Positions 44,858 to 58,423 of a stretch of DNA of 64,000 nucleotides are shown here, in pieces. This stretch comes from Apodospora peruviana (taxonomy: Eukaryota; Ascomycota; Sordariomycetes; Sordariales; Lasiosphaeriaceae). Position 1 is the first letter of the stretch. Every line of letters starts with the position of its first letter. The notes beneath the pieces were generated by a model. The model did no database searches and was not told the DNA's origin. It saw only the letters and a program-made list of their open reading frames with translations. A program made the position numbers and the translations under genes. The stretch is taken from the NCBI GenBank assembly GCA_033439685.1, contig JAUEDM010000002.1:4650001-4714000 (forward strand), in the 5' to 3' direction.

Positions 44858-47800
44858 TCTCCAAACAAAGGGCTTGTCTCCTGAAGGGGACACTCTGCCC
44901 AACTGTACTCGGAGATATAAAGGTAAGCTTTGGCCCACGGCAAGCAATGGTCATCAGCCTGGGAGTTAAAGTGGTTGCATACCGATTCATTGGAAGCTTG
45001 TGGGGAAATAGCCTTTGCTATATAATTATTGAGGGTAAGAGGGGTGTCGTCCGCATCGGAATCAAGCATGCAGCTGATGATGTGAGCCATTGGCGTAGAC
45101 GCAGGGTTGGGTTGTGTAAGAGGTAGAACGGTCACACTGGCCCCGGGAGATGTGGTTCAAACAAAGGGCCAGGGAGACGATTAAGGCTCTTACAATATAG
45201 ACCGGTTGATAGGCCAAAGGGTGTGGTGAGGCTATATATGTATGCACTTGCACACAATCCGTCCAGGAAGATGCCTTCTTCTGAGTCGAGGCCCTTGTTG
45301 CATCCAAGCCGGCTCGGAGTGGATTCAGATAATGGCTAGTGGATTCAGAAGCCCATGTTCAGTCAGTTGGCAAGGGGGCAAAGAGAAGCTGGTGACAAGC
45401 AAGGCAAGCCAGAGAGAGAGAGAGCAGAGAGCAGTGCAAAGCAACAAGCAACCCGGCCACTTGGATGCTACCAGGCACTCAGGCACTCCCGATCAACGAC
45501 CGTAAGTATCTTGTTGCTGGCCAAGAAAAAGGCAGCACCGCCCCTTGCCTCGAATCTCCAGTGCAAGAATCAGATGGGTCGTCGGGTTTCTGGCAAGTAC
45601 CTTTCTTGCCTCGATACGAAGGTGACAGGAGAAGGGTCTGAGACAGACGACTCCTGGTTGTGCAAAGTATTCGCCCGAGACAAGCAAACCGCCAGGTACG
45701 GCAACAAGAAGTGCTTCCAAGGCACAAACCGAAAGTATTCTGACCCATGGCAACCAGGGTAAAAGGGAAACAGAACAGGAAGGGTACCTCGAGTGACAAG
45801 GCAAAAGGTGAGAAACACCTGCATGGAGCAGACACAGTGAAACCGCTTAGACCCCTTTAGGTCGACTCCGGCCCTTGGCTTGCACCCCTGTCTTACAGGG
45901 TAGCACTGGGTACGTACAGGGGCGGCAGGGGTTCTTGGAGCGTTGCCCCACCACGACAGGGGTGGCCGCCGCATCGATGCTTGTCGATATCTGGCGGGGG
46001 TAATGCTCACCTCCCGCAGGCCTCAGCCAGAAGACCAATGAGTTGTGGGTGGCTAAATGAAGGGACTCTGGTACAGCTGGGGTGCATGTAAGTGCTTGCA
46101 GCGTCACGATGTGCAGCGGGCTGGTCGGAGCAACACCAGCATCCAAGCAGCGAGCTTTTGTTTTGACTGGCCAGGAAGATCTCGGGATGCAGAGGCGGGA
46201 CGATACCGCAGGCAAGAGTCCAGATAGCAACTCGGCAGGAACGGTGATGTTTCAATATTGCCAGAAGTGCCGCCAGCACGAGCGTCACGGACACCGAGTT
46301 GAGGAGCCGGAGGAGGCGATTCGAAGCAGTTCTGGGACTCGGATGGAATGTTTAGATTTCAGCCTGGCTTCTGCCTTTTAGTCTGACAAAACCGCAGCAC
46401 AACCGTTCGCCGGCGCCGCCGCCGACCATGCTCCCTGCCTCAAGGCCAGCAGAAGGCGAAGTTGATCTTCGTTTCGAGAGACAGCGGAGCGTCCGGGAAG
46501 AAGACTGGAACAGCGAGGAAGGATGAGATAGTCGATGTCCAAGCGGTAGAGTGGTTGCAGTTTAAATTGTCGAAGGTGTTGAAGAACGCACAGCACAACC
46601 TCTTCCGTGTTCCGTTGCCCCATATCAACCCCGCACTCAACAAGAGGCTCGAGAGCTCAGCAACATCCAGACCCCGACCTAGATCCTTCATTACTCTTTG
46701 TATAATTCGAATATTAGGGGACTCGAGCTGAGTAGTATTGGCTATCCCTCCACAGCGGTGCACCTTACGGGGCCACAGACTCGGATAGCGAGCCCCTCGA
46801 CTGCTGCGTAGACGGCACGGATTTGGGTATTCCGCATGCTGGCGGGCTGCTCCCATCAGGGTCTGCTGGAGAATCAGGGTCCTCGTGACGATGTTTTCCT
46901 TCCATCACCAGCCGTCGTGCATCATCTGAAGGCTCCGTGGACGGCATGAAGGGTCTGGGGAGTCTGGGGGAAGACGGGATCTTGGTGGTGTCGTGGTATC
47001 GTGGCCGTCAGTGCGAGTTTCTCTCGAGAGGGGAAAGGGGAGTTGAGTATCCGCACAGACGGTATCGATTTCGTGATGCTCCTGATGCGATGCCATTGGT
47101 CCACAGCAAGGGTGGTGGGCGAATCGGAGGCGGGAATGCTTCGGAGAGGCACCGAGAGCCGCTAACGTCAGGCCGGTTTCTGGGTGCTACCAGTTCGCTG
47201 CCCCGCACTGCGATAAGTTATCAAAGATCCTCAACGATCCTAAAACGACAACATGAGAGTCAACTGATGTAGCCGGAACTGAGAGAGACTTGGAAAACAG
47301 AATGGGCATGAATGATCAACTCGGCAAGCTACCCGGTCCATTAGGTGACTCAGCGATGGCGGTTCCTCGCATATTGTCAAAGGCGAATAACTACACCGTA
47401 TGATGTTGAGTTAGTGAGGTCGAGTCACTTGACATTGCCGAGCCGAGATTTTGCTGGCTGTTGTTAGTGGCCCATTCTTGCTGAGGTAAGGTAGTTGCTT
47501 AGGGCATGAATGATCTCTCCATGGACTTGGGTAGATCGTGCCTTCCATTTGTGTAAGTATGAGCCTACCTCTGCCGTCATTTTAGGAAGGAAAAGCAAAA
47601 TGCATGAGCTGAGTGGCAATTACTCTGAAAATCCTCCAAATCTCATGACCGAATCAGTACCCGACAGTCGGTCAAAGAACTTGGAAGGCACCTCACTAGC
47701 AGTAGTCAACCACAACCACGAAAATACATCACGACACATTTTTGGCCACTGTTATGCCGCCTCGAACTGCTAGGATCATCGCCCCATCGCCCCATCGCGC

Positions 47801-50800
47801 CCCAGACCCTCACTCAATTCGATTCTCCATCCTCGAGTTCAAGCACAGATCCACAATGATCTCGGCCGTCACCGAGACCCAGGACCCGCCTCTCAGATCC
47901 TCAACATGGAACTCCTGCATTGAGGAGACGGCCAGTGGGGAACGAACCTATCCAACCTCATGGCCCAGTGTAGAGTTAGACGGTCAATATTACCCAATAT
48001 TCTTCTCCCTGGCTACCGGCTTTTGCAATCGAGGTTGCGGGCACACCACGAACCGGCGCTGGACATCGGATTTCTTGATACAGATTACAGTCTCTTTCAC
48101 AGCCTCTCCTCCTCTGAGCCGTTTCACCACTTACGGGCAGGCCACTGGACCCTAGGACCACAGACCTTCTTCCGTCGTGATCTCCACGCATATCTTGTCC
48201 GTGAATAGCAGTCGTCCGCGCACAGCACTTGGCCCCCTCATCCATTTCGAACCAGCCTCGCCATAATGTTAATTTACCTGCCATGTTTTGGGGTCGTCGG
48301 CCACCTGTGCGAAACACTTCATGGCGATACTTACTTGGAAAAGATCACCAACGAACCTCACAACTGTGCGTAGCTCACAGGGCCGTATGCTTCTCGTCTC
48401 AGCGGCCCTGTTGTGTGAGGGGATTCTAAGCAGCAGGCCAACGGTCAGTGCGGCCCCCAGTTAATTCAACCACGAAGCTCAGGACTGCAGCCATTGCCAG
48501 AAAAAGAAAGGTGTCAAAGCGCAGCCGTCGAGAGAGGCCGGAGTCACTGGATCACTGGAATCGCTGGATATGGCCTGGCAGAGACGGAATCCCGTTCCTA
48601 TTTGGAGTTCATCGCAAATGAAACACCCACGCCATTTGCGATACCAAGGTCAAAAGGGGCACAAGGCTGACGTTGCTGGTTCCCGAGACTTGTTTATTGA
48701 CCTTCTTCCCCTCTTCCACTTCTCCCATCGAATGGAAATAGCTACCAAATTCGGCAGCAGCCCTTTCACCTCTAATGTTGCGCAAAGCTTCAGGGATTGC
48801 TGTGAGCGACCTCCCGGACTCCCATGCTCTGTTCCACACTTCCAGACTTCTTCCCAACTTTCAGAGCACCGCCGGGAATTCCGCCGGGCGCCGGGGAGCT
48901 TCAGACCATCCACACCTGGCAGACCGTCAGCCCCAATTGGCCAGACCAAACGATGCGCTATTATTACACTACACCCTGGATCCCTGCTTGCATATCGGCC
49001 CTGGTTGGCACACAGTGTGCTTCACACAAACCTCGACGAACCTCTTCAACTCTCAACATGAGTCTGCACTCACATGAGGAATTGCGCTGAGCCACTCGGA
49101 AACGCACTGTTACTTGCCTCAAAGTTGTCATGAATGGCTGTTCGCTACTCCAACAGACGTAAAACCCCAATACGACAATGATGACATCGATCGCCTATCG
49201 ATAAGAATGCCCTTGCGTGGGGTGGGAGAGAGTCGGTGATCAGCATACACCCATCGTGAACTCTGGTAAGGAGTTTCTCCGGGATATCTAAGCTTGACAT
49301 GACTATCGAGTATGTACAACGACCTTTCACGACTACTCAAAACTGGCCGAGGGGCATATACTTGATTCTGGTATTCATCATTCCCAAACCTGGACGGAAG
49401 TGGTCGTTGGCTGCAAACTGTGGCTGGATAGGAACTACAGCGACGAGTCTCTCTTGACTTCCAAGTCGCAATTTACAGTCGATGCAGGTGTCCGGACAAA
49501 TGCGGACAGAGACACAACCAACTTTCCTTAACGAGCTGCGGGTTCGAAATACCCTGGCGAGCCCTGGCTGTTCGTCTGATCTTTTCAACGCATCAGAACC
49601 GGCCTGCATTTGCAGGTAGATCAAAAGCTCCGAATGTGAGTTAATCGAAGAGTGCACGATGGTCATGTCGCCTATTTGTCGAACCGATATCCGGTTGAAT
49701 AACAGAATCTCACGTCGTAACACTCGCCGTGGGGGATGGCACTCTCAGCGAGAGATAGATAACATGCTTCAAGTTTCCTGCTTAGCTGCAGGGTGATCTA
49801 CGGCCATCACCCGGTTTTCACCATATCGCAATGTTGCTGTGAAGCCTTTTCGTGCATCTTTATGTTGCATCTCCCACGCCACGCTGCAGAAAATCCCGCT
49901 TTAGCTGCCCTTTCCCCAACAACAATGTTACCCTCGCCGTTTGGCGGTGAGCACTGGGACTGATATTTACTCTGGGATTGTATAGTATCCCGGGTCTCGG
50001 ACTCGAGATTCTCGAGATCTGCTTCATCAGTGGGATGACGGGTCCGTGAGCATGCTACACCGAAACTGTTCACAGAGAGGCGACCGTTGAAAAAGATGCT
50101 TGCCACCGGTATACAGTCGGTCAGTATAGCCGTTCACTCATGGTGTCACGTCGATGTGATACAGAAGTTCGTCAGTCACGCTGCGATATCTGGATCAGTC
50201 AGTGTGACTGAGGCCGATTTCTGGCTCAAGACGCCGGCACTCTCCTCATCACCCGCACCCTGGAGTCCAGTCACTGTTGCAACTGCCGTTTAAACATGGC
50301 AGACGATTTCTCAATAGAGTGCTCTAGGGTGTTTTACCAGGTTATACTTCGTCAACCGGAAGATATCAGATCGGTATCCATGAGACGCAGGAACCTCTTC
50401 CCAAGGACCCTCGACAAACCCATCGCCAAATGGGAAACCCCAGTATGGCCCGTGCCTGAATTTGGCCGAGATGTCATGCAGCTTTTGATTGGGATATGCG
50501 CAAGAAACACTGACCATCTTGCAGAATGATCTCCGAATCGCGGGATCGAGCTTCTTGCGTCCGCAGACTGTACTGTGCCTCGACCTGACATTGTGCTGTC
50601 ACTGTCACCGAGGAGACACTTGCAGACGGGTGGATGCGATGCGAGATCGGAAGCTTGCTCTGGTTCATTTGCTCCTCATCATACGTATGTGCTTATGCAG
50701 GCGGGTTCTTGACAAGCAGACTCATACGCTCAAGAATGATGATATCGATACACGATATCTTCAGACCATCAATACCATCCATAAAGCTCACAATAGGGCA

Positions 50801-53800
50801 GACAGCACCCCTGTCTACTACAGCTTCTGGAGCTTCCCCAATTCGAAACTTTTTGTTGCTAACCGACGTCCCACCCGAGCAGGGACCACACCCGCCCCCT
50901 TAAGAAACTTGGCTGTGGATCTTCACAAAATCCACGATCTCTCCGAGATCCTCAGGGGTCCCCCGTTACGTCAAACTGTTATAGGCCAGGGGCCATGTGC
51001 TCGGCTTCTTGAACCGTTCCCCAGCGTCGGAGCGACCTCTCGTCACACACACTGTTGCACTGTCGGAATTGCTAGCTTTGGCAAGCAATAACCCCACTGT
51101 CGTGATGAGAAGTGACAGCCTAGGCCAAGAACGACATGTCAGGATGCTGGCTGGCTCTGCGTTGCCGCGGTTTTTTCAAATTACAAAGAACATCCGCTGC
51201 ACTTTCAATTGTACGGCCGAGATAAGTGTATTTCTTTTTTTTTTTTACGATATCATGGGAGATCACAAGAGACATGCATGATGGGAAAATACAATACCCA
51301 AAGATGAAGGGAAAGGGAAGAGAAAATCCGGCTTAAAAGCTGGCATATGATTGACCAGCCACACCACGACTGCTCGCTCGCATGAATGCGGGGCTAAAAA
51401 CGACATTGTTTCATCAACAGGAAGCCGGGCATTCAGGTCCAGCATCACTATGATTCGCCAATTCCAAGCCTCTTCTTCGGCAGCCGGCCACAAGAATCCA
51501 AAAGCCGACAATTCTTTCTCACTGTTCTGTGGAGATGGATATTAATCAAGCGAAAGCCATCTTATCCAGGTACAGTCTGTGGAGGATCACCACGGCTCTT
51601 GATGAAATAATGCGCTTGGGCCAGCGGGAAGGGACAAGGTCCCTGGGCGGCATGAGATTGACCAGTTCGTTGTCACGGGAAAAGACGCAAGCACTTAAAC
51701 GTTTTCTCTTTCGATTGTGAGGTTGGTGATAACCAGCAATGTCATGCTATGCCGGTTGACCCGTTGGCAGTGTTCTCAACTCAAGTCTCTGGCAGAGAGG
51801 GAAAGGGGGAGAATAGCCTGGCTGGCCAGGGCAAATGAACAATTTGCTCCAGATATGGGAATAGAGGGGTAACATTTTCCTACAAGCACATAGCTACGGG
51901 ATACCAGGTTGGGTGTGCTGTCGCATTGAGCACTCCAAAAATCGTACGATTGCTGCCGACGGATTTGATGGCTCAGGTGGTGGTGGGCAAAAAGGGGGAG
52001 GAGGCCAGCCTTTATTGCTACGCTGGCTGGCTTGGTAGGGGACACCAACACCAGCAACAACAATCCACAAGACATGGTATTAATAAGCTGTGGCGATAGC
52101 TTTGGACCCAGCATTTCTTGCATGCAAGCCTGCTGCCGAATTTGGTCGCCCTCATGCAATGTCCTTTGCTCTTGGGGTTGTGATGGGATTTTTCAAAGCG
52201 CCACGGGAGACCAGCCAAAGTGTTGCCAATTTTTTGGTCCACAGAAGAAGTTGGTATGATATGCAGCAGAGTTGACGGGCATAGAGGCAGAACATATCTC
52301 GGTACCTTACATATGTGCGCCGTCATACGGGACTGACTGCGAACGAACAAATGCGCACTACGACCATGTCGGTAGGTACGTGATGTCGCTGCACGCAGTC
52401 AGACTGACTGACTTAGCTACCGGTATAACATTGGTACGGTAGAAACGCACGCGCGGGTTCGAGTGCATGAAGGCAGGTGAGCTACCTTACTTTTGTCTTT
52501 CAGAGAGTCGCAATGGAGTGTGCTAGTGCAAGTACTTTTGTTTTACTACCTAGAGTCTCTGTACTCCGTCTTGCTTGTCGATATCATGGCTCAGCTATCA
52601 ATATTTCCCCAGGCTTGGTTTCTGTGAGTTGAATTGCCCCGCCCCGCCCCCAACAGAGTTCTTGGGTATCCGTTGGTTCTTTGGATCCCTTGTTTTTACG
52701 AAACTATCATGACTGATAAAACGGTCTTATTAGGTTTTGTCGATCCGGATTAACGGCGCAAGTGTATTAGCGCGATGCCATGTCTGACAGCAACGAACTA
52801 ACAACGCCACAGGCCTAGTTTACAGGCCTGGTCCAGGTCAACCACGTGGAGTAGAGTTCCAGTCCATTGTCTCAGATTCGACGCGGGTCGGGCCTTGGCC
52901 ACGCTTCTTTTCTGGTGTCCTTCAGGGCCGCCAGTCAGAGTCTCACTTGCTGACGCCAGTGCGGTCGCCGTACTCCGACGGCCGCTCATGGACCATGGTC
53001 GTGGGAATGGCGTCTATGACTTGTTCGATACAGGCACAGCATACCATCGTAATCATCACGACCAACAACAACATTGCGCCTTAGGGTTTTGAGGCCTTTT
53101 CTCATCTTCAAACACAGTCGAGAAATTGAAGATGTCAACATCGGAAGGCCCGACAACCCGAGACCAGACCAATGTAATGGAAGCTTTGACTGAAAGCTTC
53201 CATTGATCTTTTCATCAGTTATTGGCCAGTTGGTTTCTTCTCTCTTGCCAAGTTGCCCTGTCTGGATATTTAGGTCCAGGCTAACGTCTCAGGTTGGCTT
53301 GTTCTCGATGCTATCGGGGCTCAAACAAATGTTCTATGAATAGGTGATCAATGGCTGGAGTGCGAGTGGGTTGTCAAGATCTTGTTTACTTTTCAGTTTC
53401 GACATTTGCACCTGCCTATCACGACCGTAGCTCGCTCTGCTCGTGCGTCAGTTCAGTCAGGGACGCCACGTTTTTTTTTCCTATCCAGACTATGTTCCAA
53501 CGTTCTGTGATGCTTGGAAGTTCGGGTTTGCAAACAGACTCCAGACTCTTGGTTCATGCCTAGGTAAGCAGCTAATGCAAGAGAAGGAGCATGCTTCATA
53601 GGTAAGTGCATTGCTGAGTAGCAATTCGTCTGATCTTTTCTCTTGGTTTGCTACTCCATTCCCTCTTTTATGCGCATGGCGCGATGGTCTGCTACGGTAC
53701 AGCACTGAGTGGTTCACGGTTCCCTTCCCCCACATCCACGAATAGTACAGACTAAGTTATGTACGCTTTGAAGATGTGGTTGCTTTATGAATACTGCAAA

Positions 53801-56800
53801 CACGGACATATGGACATACAGAGAAGGAGATTGACAGGAGAGGGATCATGGTGTGCAGTGCAGCTGAAAGTAAAAGAAAGGGATGTTGCAGATAGTCGAG
53901 TCTGACCGAGCTCCATGCTCGATGAGTTGAGGAATGAATCAAGAAGATCCCCGGCCGTCGTCGTTGTCCTTACTCGGTCGTATTTGACGGTGAGTGAGGT
54001 AGGTATACGGTTAGATAGAGGAAGCATATCCGCGGTGCCGGCTGGCTGGTTGGCTGGCTGCCCGGTAACAACAAGGTGCAGTCTCAGTTGACAGATGGAC
54101 AGAACACGAACTGAGGAAAAAGAAAAGAAAGCGCCACAGCTGCGCAGCAAAAAACCAACGTTTTTTTTTTTCTTTTTCTTTGGCATAGTAACAAGGGCAA
54201 TGGGAGCTTTTGCTCCTATTCAGAAGCAGCAGCAGTACCTATACGTAAGGTCAGGTAGGCAGGCAAACAGACAACGATTCTCAACATGCTTCTTGGGGGA
54301 ATTCGTTTGCGGACCCAATTGCAGTGGAACAGGCAAGCCTCCCCGGTGGATGGGGCAGCGTGTGACAGCTGCAAGCTTAGCATCGCTTAGATGCACGAGC
54401 TAGCTACCCATGTTCTGCTTGCTGCACGCAAGGTTCCTGAGACACAAAAGACGGATGGGGGCTAATGAATTCGACTTGGAGGTTGACAGACACCTACCTA
54501 CCTTGACAACAGGTGAGTGAGTTGTAAGCCCTGGGTAGGGTAATGTTGTTTTGTTAACGTCTTCTCACTTGGGGAAACAACTGTCACCATCAAGGGTTAC
54601 TACTCATCCTGCTCATACACTTATATAGATCCATTAAACATGTATCAAGGGCTCATTCTTTTTTTTCTTTTTACCAATAATCACTTTCTCTCATTTCAGA
54701 TCTGTCAGTCATTGAGACGAGACCCTTTTCCTTGCAGACTGTCTGTAGTCATGGTAATGGTCATCACATAGCTTGGGTCCGTCACTTGTTGTGCTGTTGA
54801 GACGGATAGAAATAGTAACAACCCGACCCAACTTTGACCGAACCAGCTGACCAAACCTAAGGTAAATCTGTTGGCCCCAATCATACAACATAGGGTTGGT
54901 TGACGACGGCGGCACGGTTCGGTTCTCGCGGCGCAGCATGTAGATAGATACCTACTGTTCATAGGTAGACAACTCGGCGATAAAAGTTTAAAGAAGACAA
55001 GCTTAAAGAGGTCAGGTCGGGCCCTTGGTTGAGGTCACAAAGTTGTTGGCTGCGCCGCAGAAGTTCTTTGGTTATTACGGAGACTTTTATATCTTGACGA
55101 CCGAATTACAACCCGACGAAAATGAGGTTGTTTATTTGCGTTCGTCACCTTCAACCTTCGGTCTCGACGAGTAACAGAGACACGCCGCCTTTGCCACGAC
55201 CAGAGAAGTTTATCCACGACGTCCACATGGTATATATGTACGTATGGTCATATCGTGATGTTGACTTGACCCGTGCTTCATCGGCCTCGCCTTGAGTTCG
55301 AGCGATCAAGCGAGTGAGTGTAGGTGTGCTGTGCTGTGTGAGCGGCGGTTGCGGCGCAGAAGCTTCAGCTTTGCTCCATACAACACATCAACTACCCACC
55401 TTAGACAGCTGAGCTGGGCTGTATATAGGAAGATGAGGCTGGTGGGTGGCTTCTGGATGTCCTGTGTAGATTGCCTAGGTTGACTATGAGAAACTGGGAT
55501 AAGCCGAGGTGAGTTGAAAGAGTCTCTTAGAGGTTCAGTACTTTGATCTATTTTTTTTTGTCTTCTTCCACCACCTTCTCTGCTTGTGCATCACTTGTCC
55601 TCTAGTCCACATACATACATACATAACATCGCCGTCAGTAAGCCATTCAGTCTGAGTTGATAGTTAGTCCGAGGCAGTTTATCACATACTGTTTGCTCAC
55701 TCACTCCAAGGAAACCCAAGCCGTGAGACGCGATATCACAGCATCAACCTCGCCTCACTGTCTCGGATTTTAGGAGTGGGTAAAGGTAGCTAGGTATGTG
55801 CCTTCATCTATCTCAGATCCTGCGCTGCACGACATTTCACCATCTCCATCCCGCGTTGCGTCTGCGCTGCGGAGCAGCACATAAGGCACAGACAAGAAGC
55901 TGTGTGAAGATCTTTACATGAACCTCAACACACAAACGTTCCGTGATGTCGCGATAACACCATCTCAAGACATCCCTGATTGTGCCTTTTTATTTCCTCG
56001 GGATAAGTGACTCGAAGAATGTTGGTGCGTAGGACGGAACAGCAAACAACACTTCTTCATCGCCACTTGCGCGCATTGGGGCTGGCTGGCGCTGGCTGAT
56101 TGCCCTATCGATGTTTGCGGGTGACATCTCCTTCCTTCAACTTCACCATCACTCAACTTCCTCACAGTAATACCGGCAGTGCTGAAAAGGGATTTGTTTC
56201 AAACACACAAGGCATGAACGACTCTCCTAACCCACTCCCCGATTATAGAAACAAAATCACCCACCCCTATTAAAATCAAGGTTTGGTGTGTTAAGAAAAA
56301 CCCTGGGATATTGGGATGAGATGGGGATATTGTTCCAATTATACGCCCCGGCCAAATACCGCAGGGGATTCAGCAGACCGTCAACTCCTCCAATCTCATT
56401 ACGATCATTAACCTCCATCAGCGTGTGTCTGTGCCTTCCCGGGCGTGCGGGGTCACCAACAAGCATCGATGGGTGACAGATGGTCAGTGTTAATGTGGCG
56501 TCCCAGCAGACCACGGGGTTGGGTCCGACCCGTTAACAGTCCTTACCTGTCTGCCCCTGGGCGGCCCCTTGGCTTGGCCGGCCGTGTGCGGGCAGGGTCG
56601 GATTACCGGAAGCGATCGGCTTCGCCTATAACACACGAGTCTTATAAGTGATGGAGTTGCAGTCCGAGCTTGTAATGTGGTAAAGACTAGAGACTATTCG
56701 AGCTTTGCTCATTTCTTTCTCTCCACTAGACACAGAAGTATTATTGTTTAAAATAGGCATTACCGTCATGGCCTGCCTGTATGTATGCGTTCTGCTCGGG

Positions 56801-58423
56801 GACAATCGGGATGGTGACTGAAGTGATTGGACTTGGAGCTAACACGACTGTTCCCGTGCAGGACGACCAAGATGCAGAGATAGTGGAAAGACAACAACAC
56901 AGAGTGAATCGGCTCCAGAAATAAGTCTCGTCACACACTTGCAGGTGCTGCAACGAGAACAATACCCGCTGTGACAGATTGCCGGGGCCATGGCCGGTCG
57001 CCTTGCCGTGTGTTTCGTAGATCAATATTGGCGTTTCCGTCTGATATGTTAAGACTGGCTTCACATAAGGCAGCCGAGTAAAGAGCTTCAACTGCCGCTG
57101 TCCTCATTAGATGCAACACACGGCTTGACTCCAGACTTCAGACTTCATCTCTGGTCAAACTCTCTCTCTGCCGCAAGACAGAGTCCTAGACAAGGTTTGC
57201 CCCAGTCTTGCTCTTGTTTGCTCCTCCTCGCATGTTGTAACACAGTCACAACATTGACATCACGGAGACTTGTGGGCAGAACCCCTTCACCAGGCACGGG
57301 ATTGAGGCGTGGACAAGGGAACTGCCGTTGACGTGATAACTCATGCGTGCAGCGGGGGATAAAGCCATCCTTCCGTGCCAATCGTCCAATGGTGACCCTA
57401 ACAGCCTGGTCCCGGCACACCATCCAGTGATAGACTTGAGACGTCAGGACAAAACTCCCACGACAGCCGAAGGAATAGCAGCGACAGCAACCACCATGAC
57501 GGCGATGATGATGGTGGCATCTTCATTATCGTCCCAACAAAACCCCTCACTGCTGTGCCCTTGATGCACTCAGGAGTACCGTAGTAACTTGGAGGCAAGC
57601 CGGTCCATGGGTTTCACCGGGGCGCGGAGAGGCAACAACAGACTGCCGTGCCACAAGTTGCTCGATCTCTCCCGTGATCTGTTCAGGGCTTTTCGTTCGA
57701 TTGCCTGAGTCTTCTCCAACTCAAGTTCGCGGGGCAATGTTGCCGGTCCGCAAATCCCTCAGGTGTGGGCAAGCCGTCATGGGGATTTCGCGTTTCAGAT
57801 TGTTCGAAGCTCCCAGGATAGCCCACCCTGGACAGCTCGGTCAAGCTTCCAAGGCTGCCCATCCATGCTGTGCCGGGCCAGCCAACTGGAGACGACCAGC
57901 AACTCCGGGGTTCGCTGTGGATTTATATGCGTGAAACGAGTTCGGTGTTTTGTTCCTGTCCAGACAAGGACGCCACCCACGAACCGCCATTTTTGCTGCT
58001 GTTACAATCGAAAACACTGGTTTCTGACAGGGAAAATAGGGGAGACGGGCAGCATGGGGGAGACGTCCATGGACTTCCATGGTACTTTTTGGGGTAGTTT
58101 GGGGGAGTGTGAAGAAGAGAGATGACAGCTTCTTGCGGATAGTGGTTTTGAAATGGATTTGGCGACTGCAATGGACGCGACGGGCAGCCAGACGGGAAAT
58201 TTATTTGGATTGATTGGTCATCAGAAAGTCATGTCATGTGGTCCGACACGTGCTGAGTTCTCTCAATGATGACAAAAGTGGAGCTTTGAACCTATCAGAT
58301 GAAGCTATCTGACAACCGACGACGAGAAAGGAAGGCGTGAAGCCAGTTATCCAGTGACTGACAAACCGGGAAAGAGTGAAGGGAGCATTGAGAGGGAATA
58401 AAAACGCAAGAAAGAAATTCTTG
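44858..58423. other. Gene-desert stretch of 13.6 kb, no supported gene
   Basis: Between the Uds1 gene and the LTA4H-type gene I find many short ORFs but none with a recognisable domain, family motif or a convincing chain of exons. The left 1.5 kb should include the Uds1 promoter and leader. The area holds simple repeats (GA tract 45412-45430, ACAT tract about 55610-55625, a 12-bp inverted repeat 53176-53204). Composition is not strongly AT-biased. It may contain non-coding RNA, decayed genes or lineage-specific short genes. Confidence 0.5.
53176..53204. repeat. Perfect 12-bp inverted repeat
   Basis: AATGGAAGCTTT (53176-53187) is matched exactly by AAAGCTTCCATT (53193-53204) around the 5-nt loop GACTG. 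It lies within the gene-poor stretch, and a short T-rich sequence follows. Confidence 0.9.

Noticed and set aside
44782..45135. Minus ORF upstream of and overlapping the Uds1 start region
   Set aside because: A different frame from the conserved MHQPERKYQLF start and no domain; most likely leader sequence, though an extra 5' exon cannot be excluded.
47742..48208. Two overlapping plus-strand ORFs with slightly protein-like content
   Set aside because: I could not link them by consensus splice sites or recognise a domain; kept only as a place to check in the gene-poor stretch.
49337..50106. Two minus-strand ORFs (128 and 99 codons) that might be exons of one gene
   Set aside because: No convincing donor/acceptor pair or family motif was found; chance ORFs are as likely.
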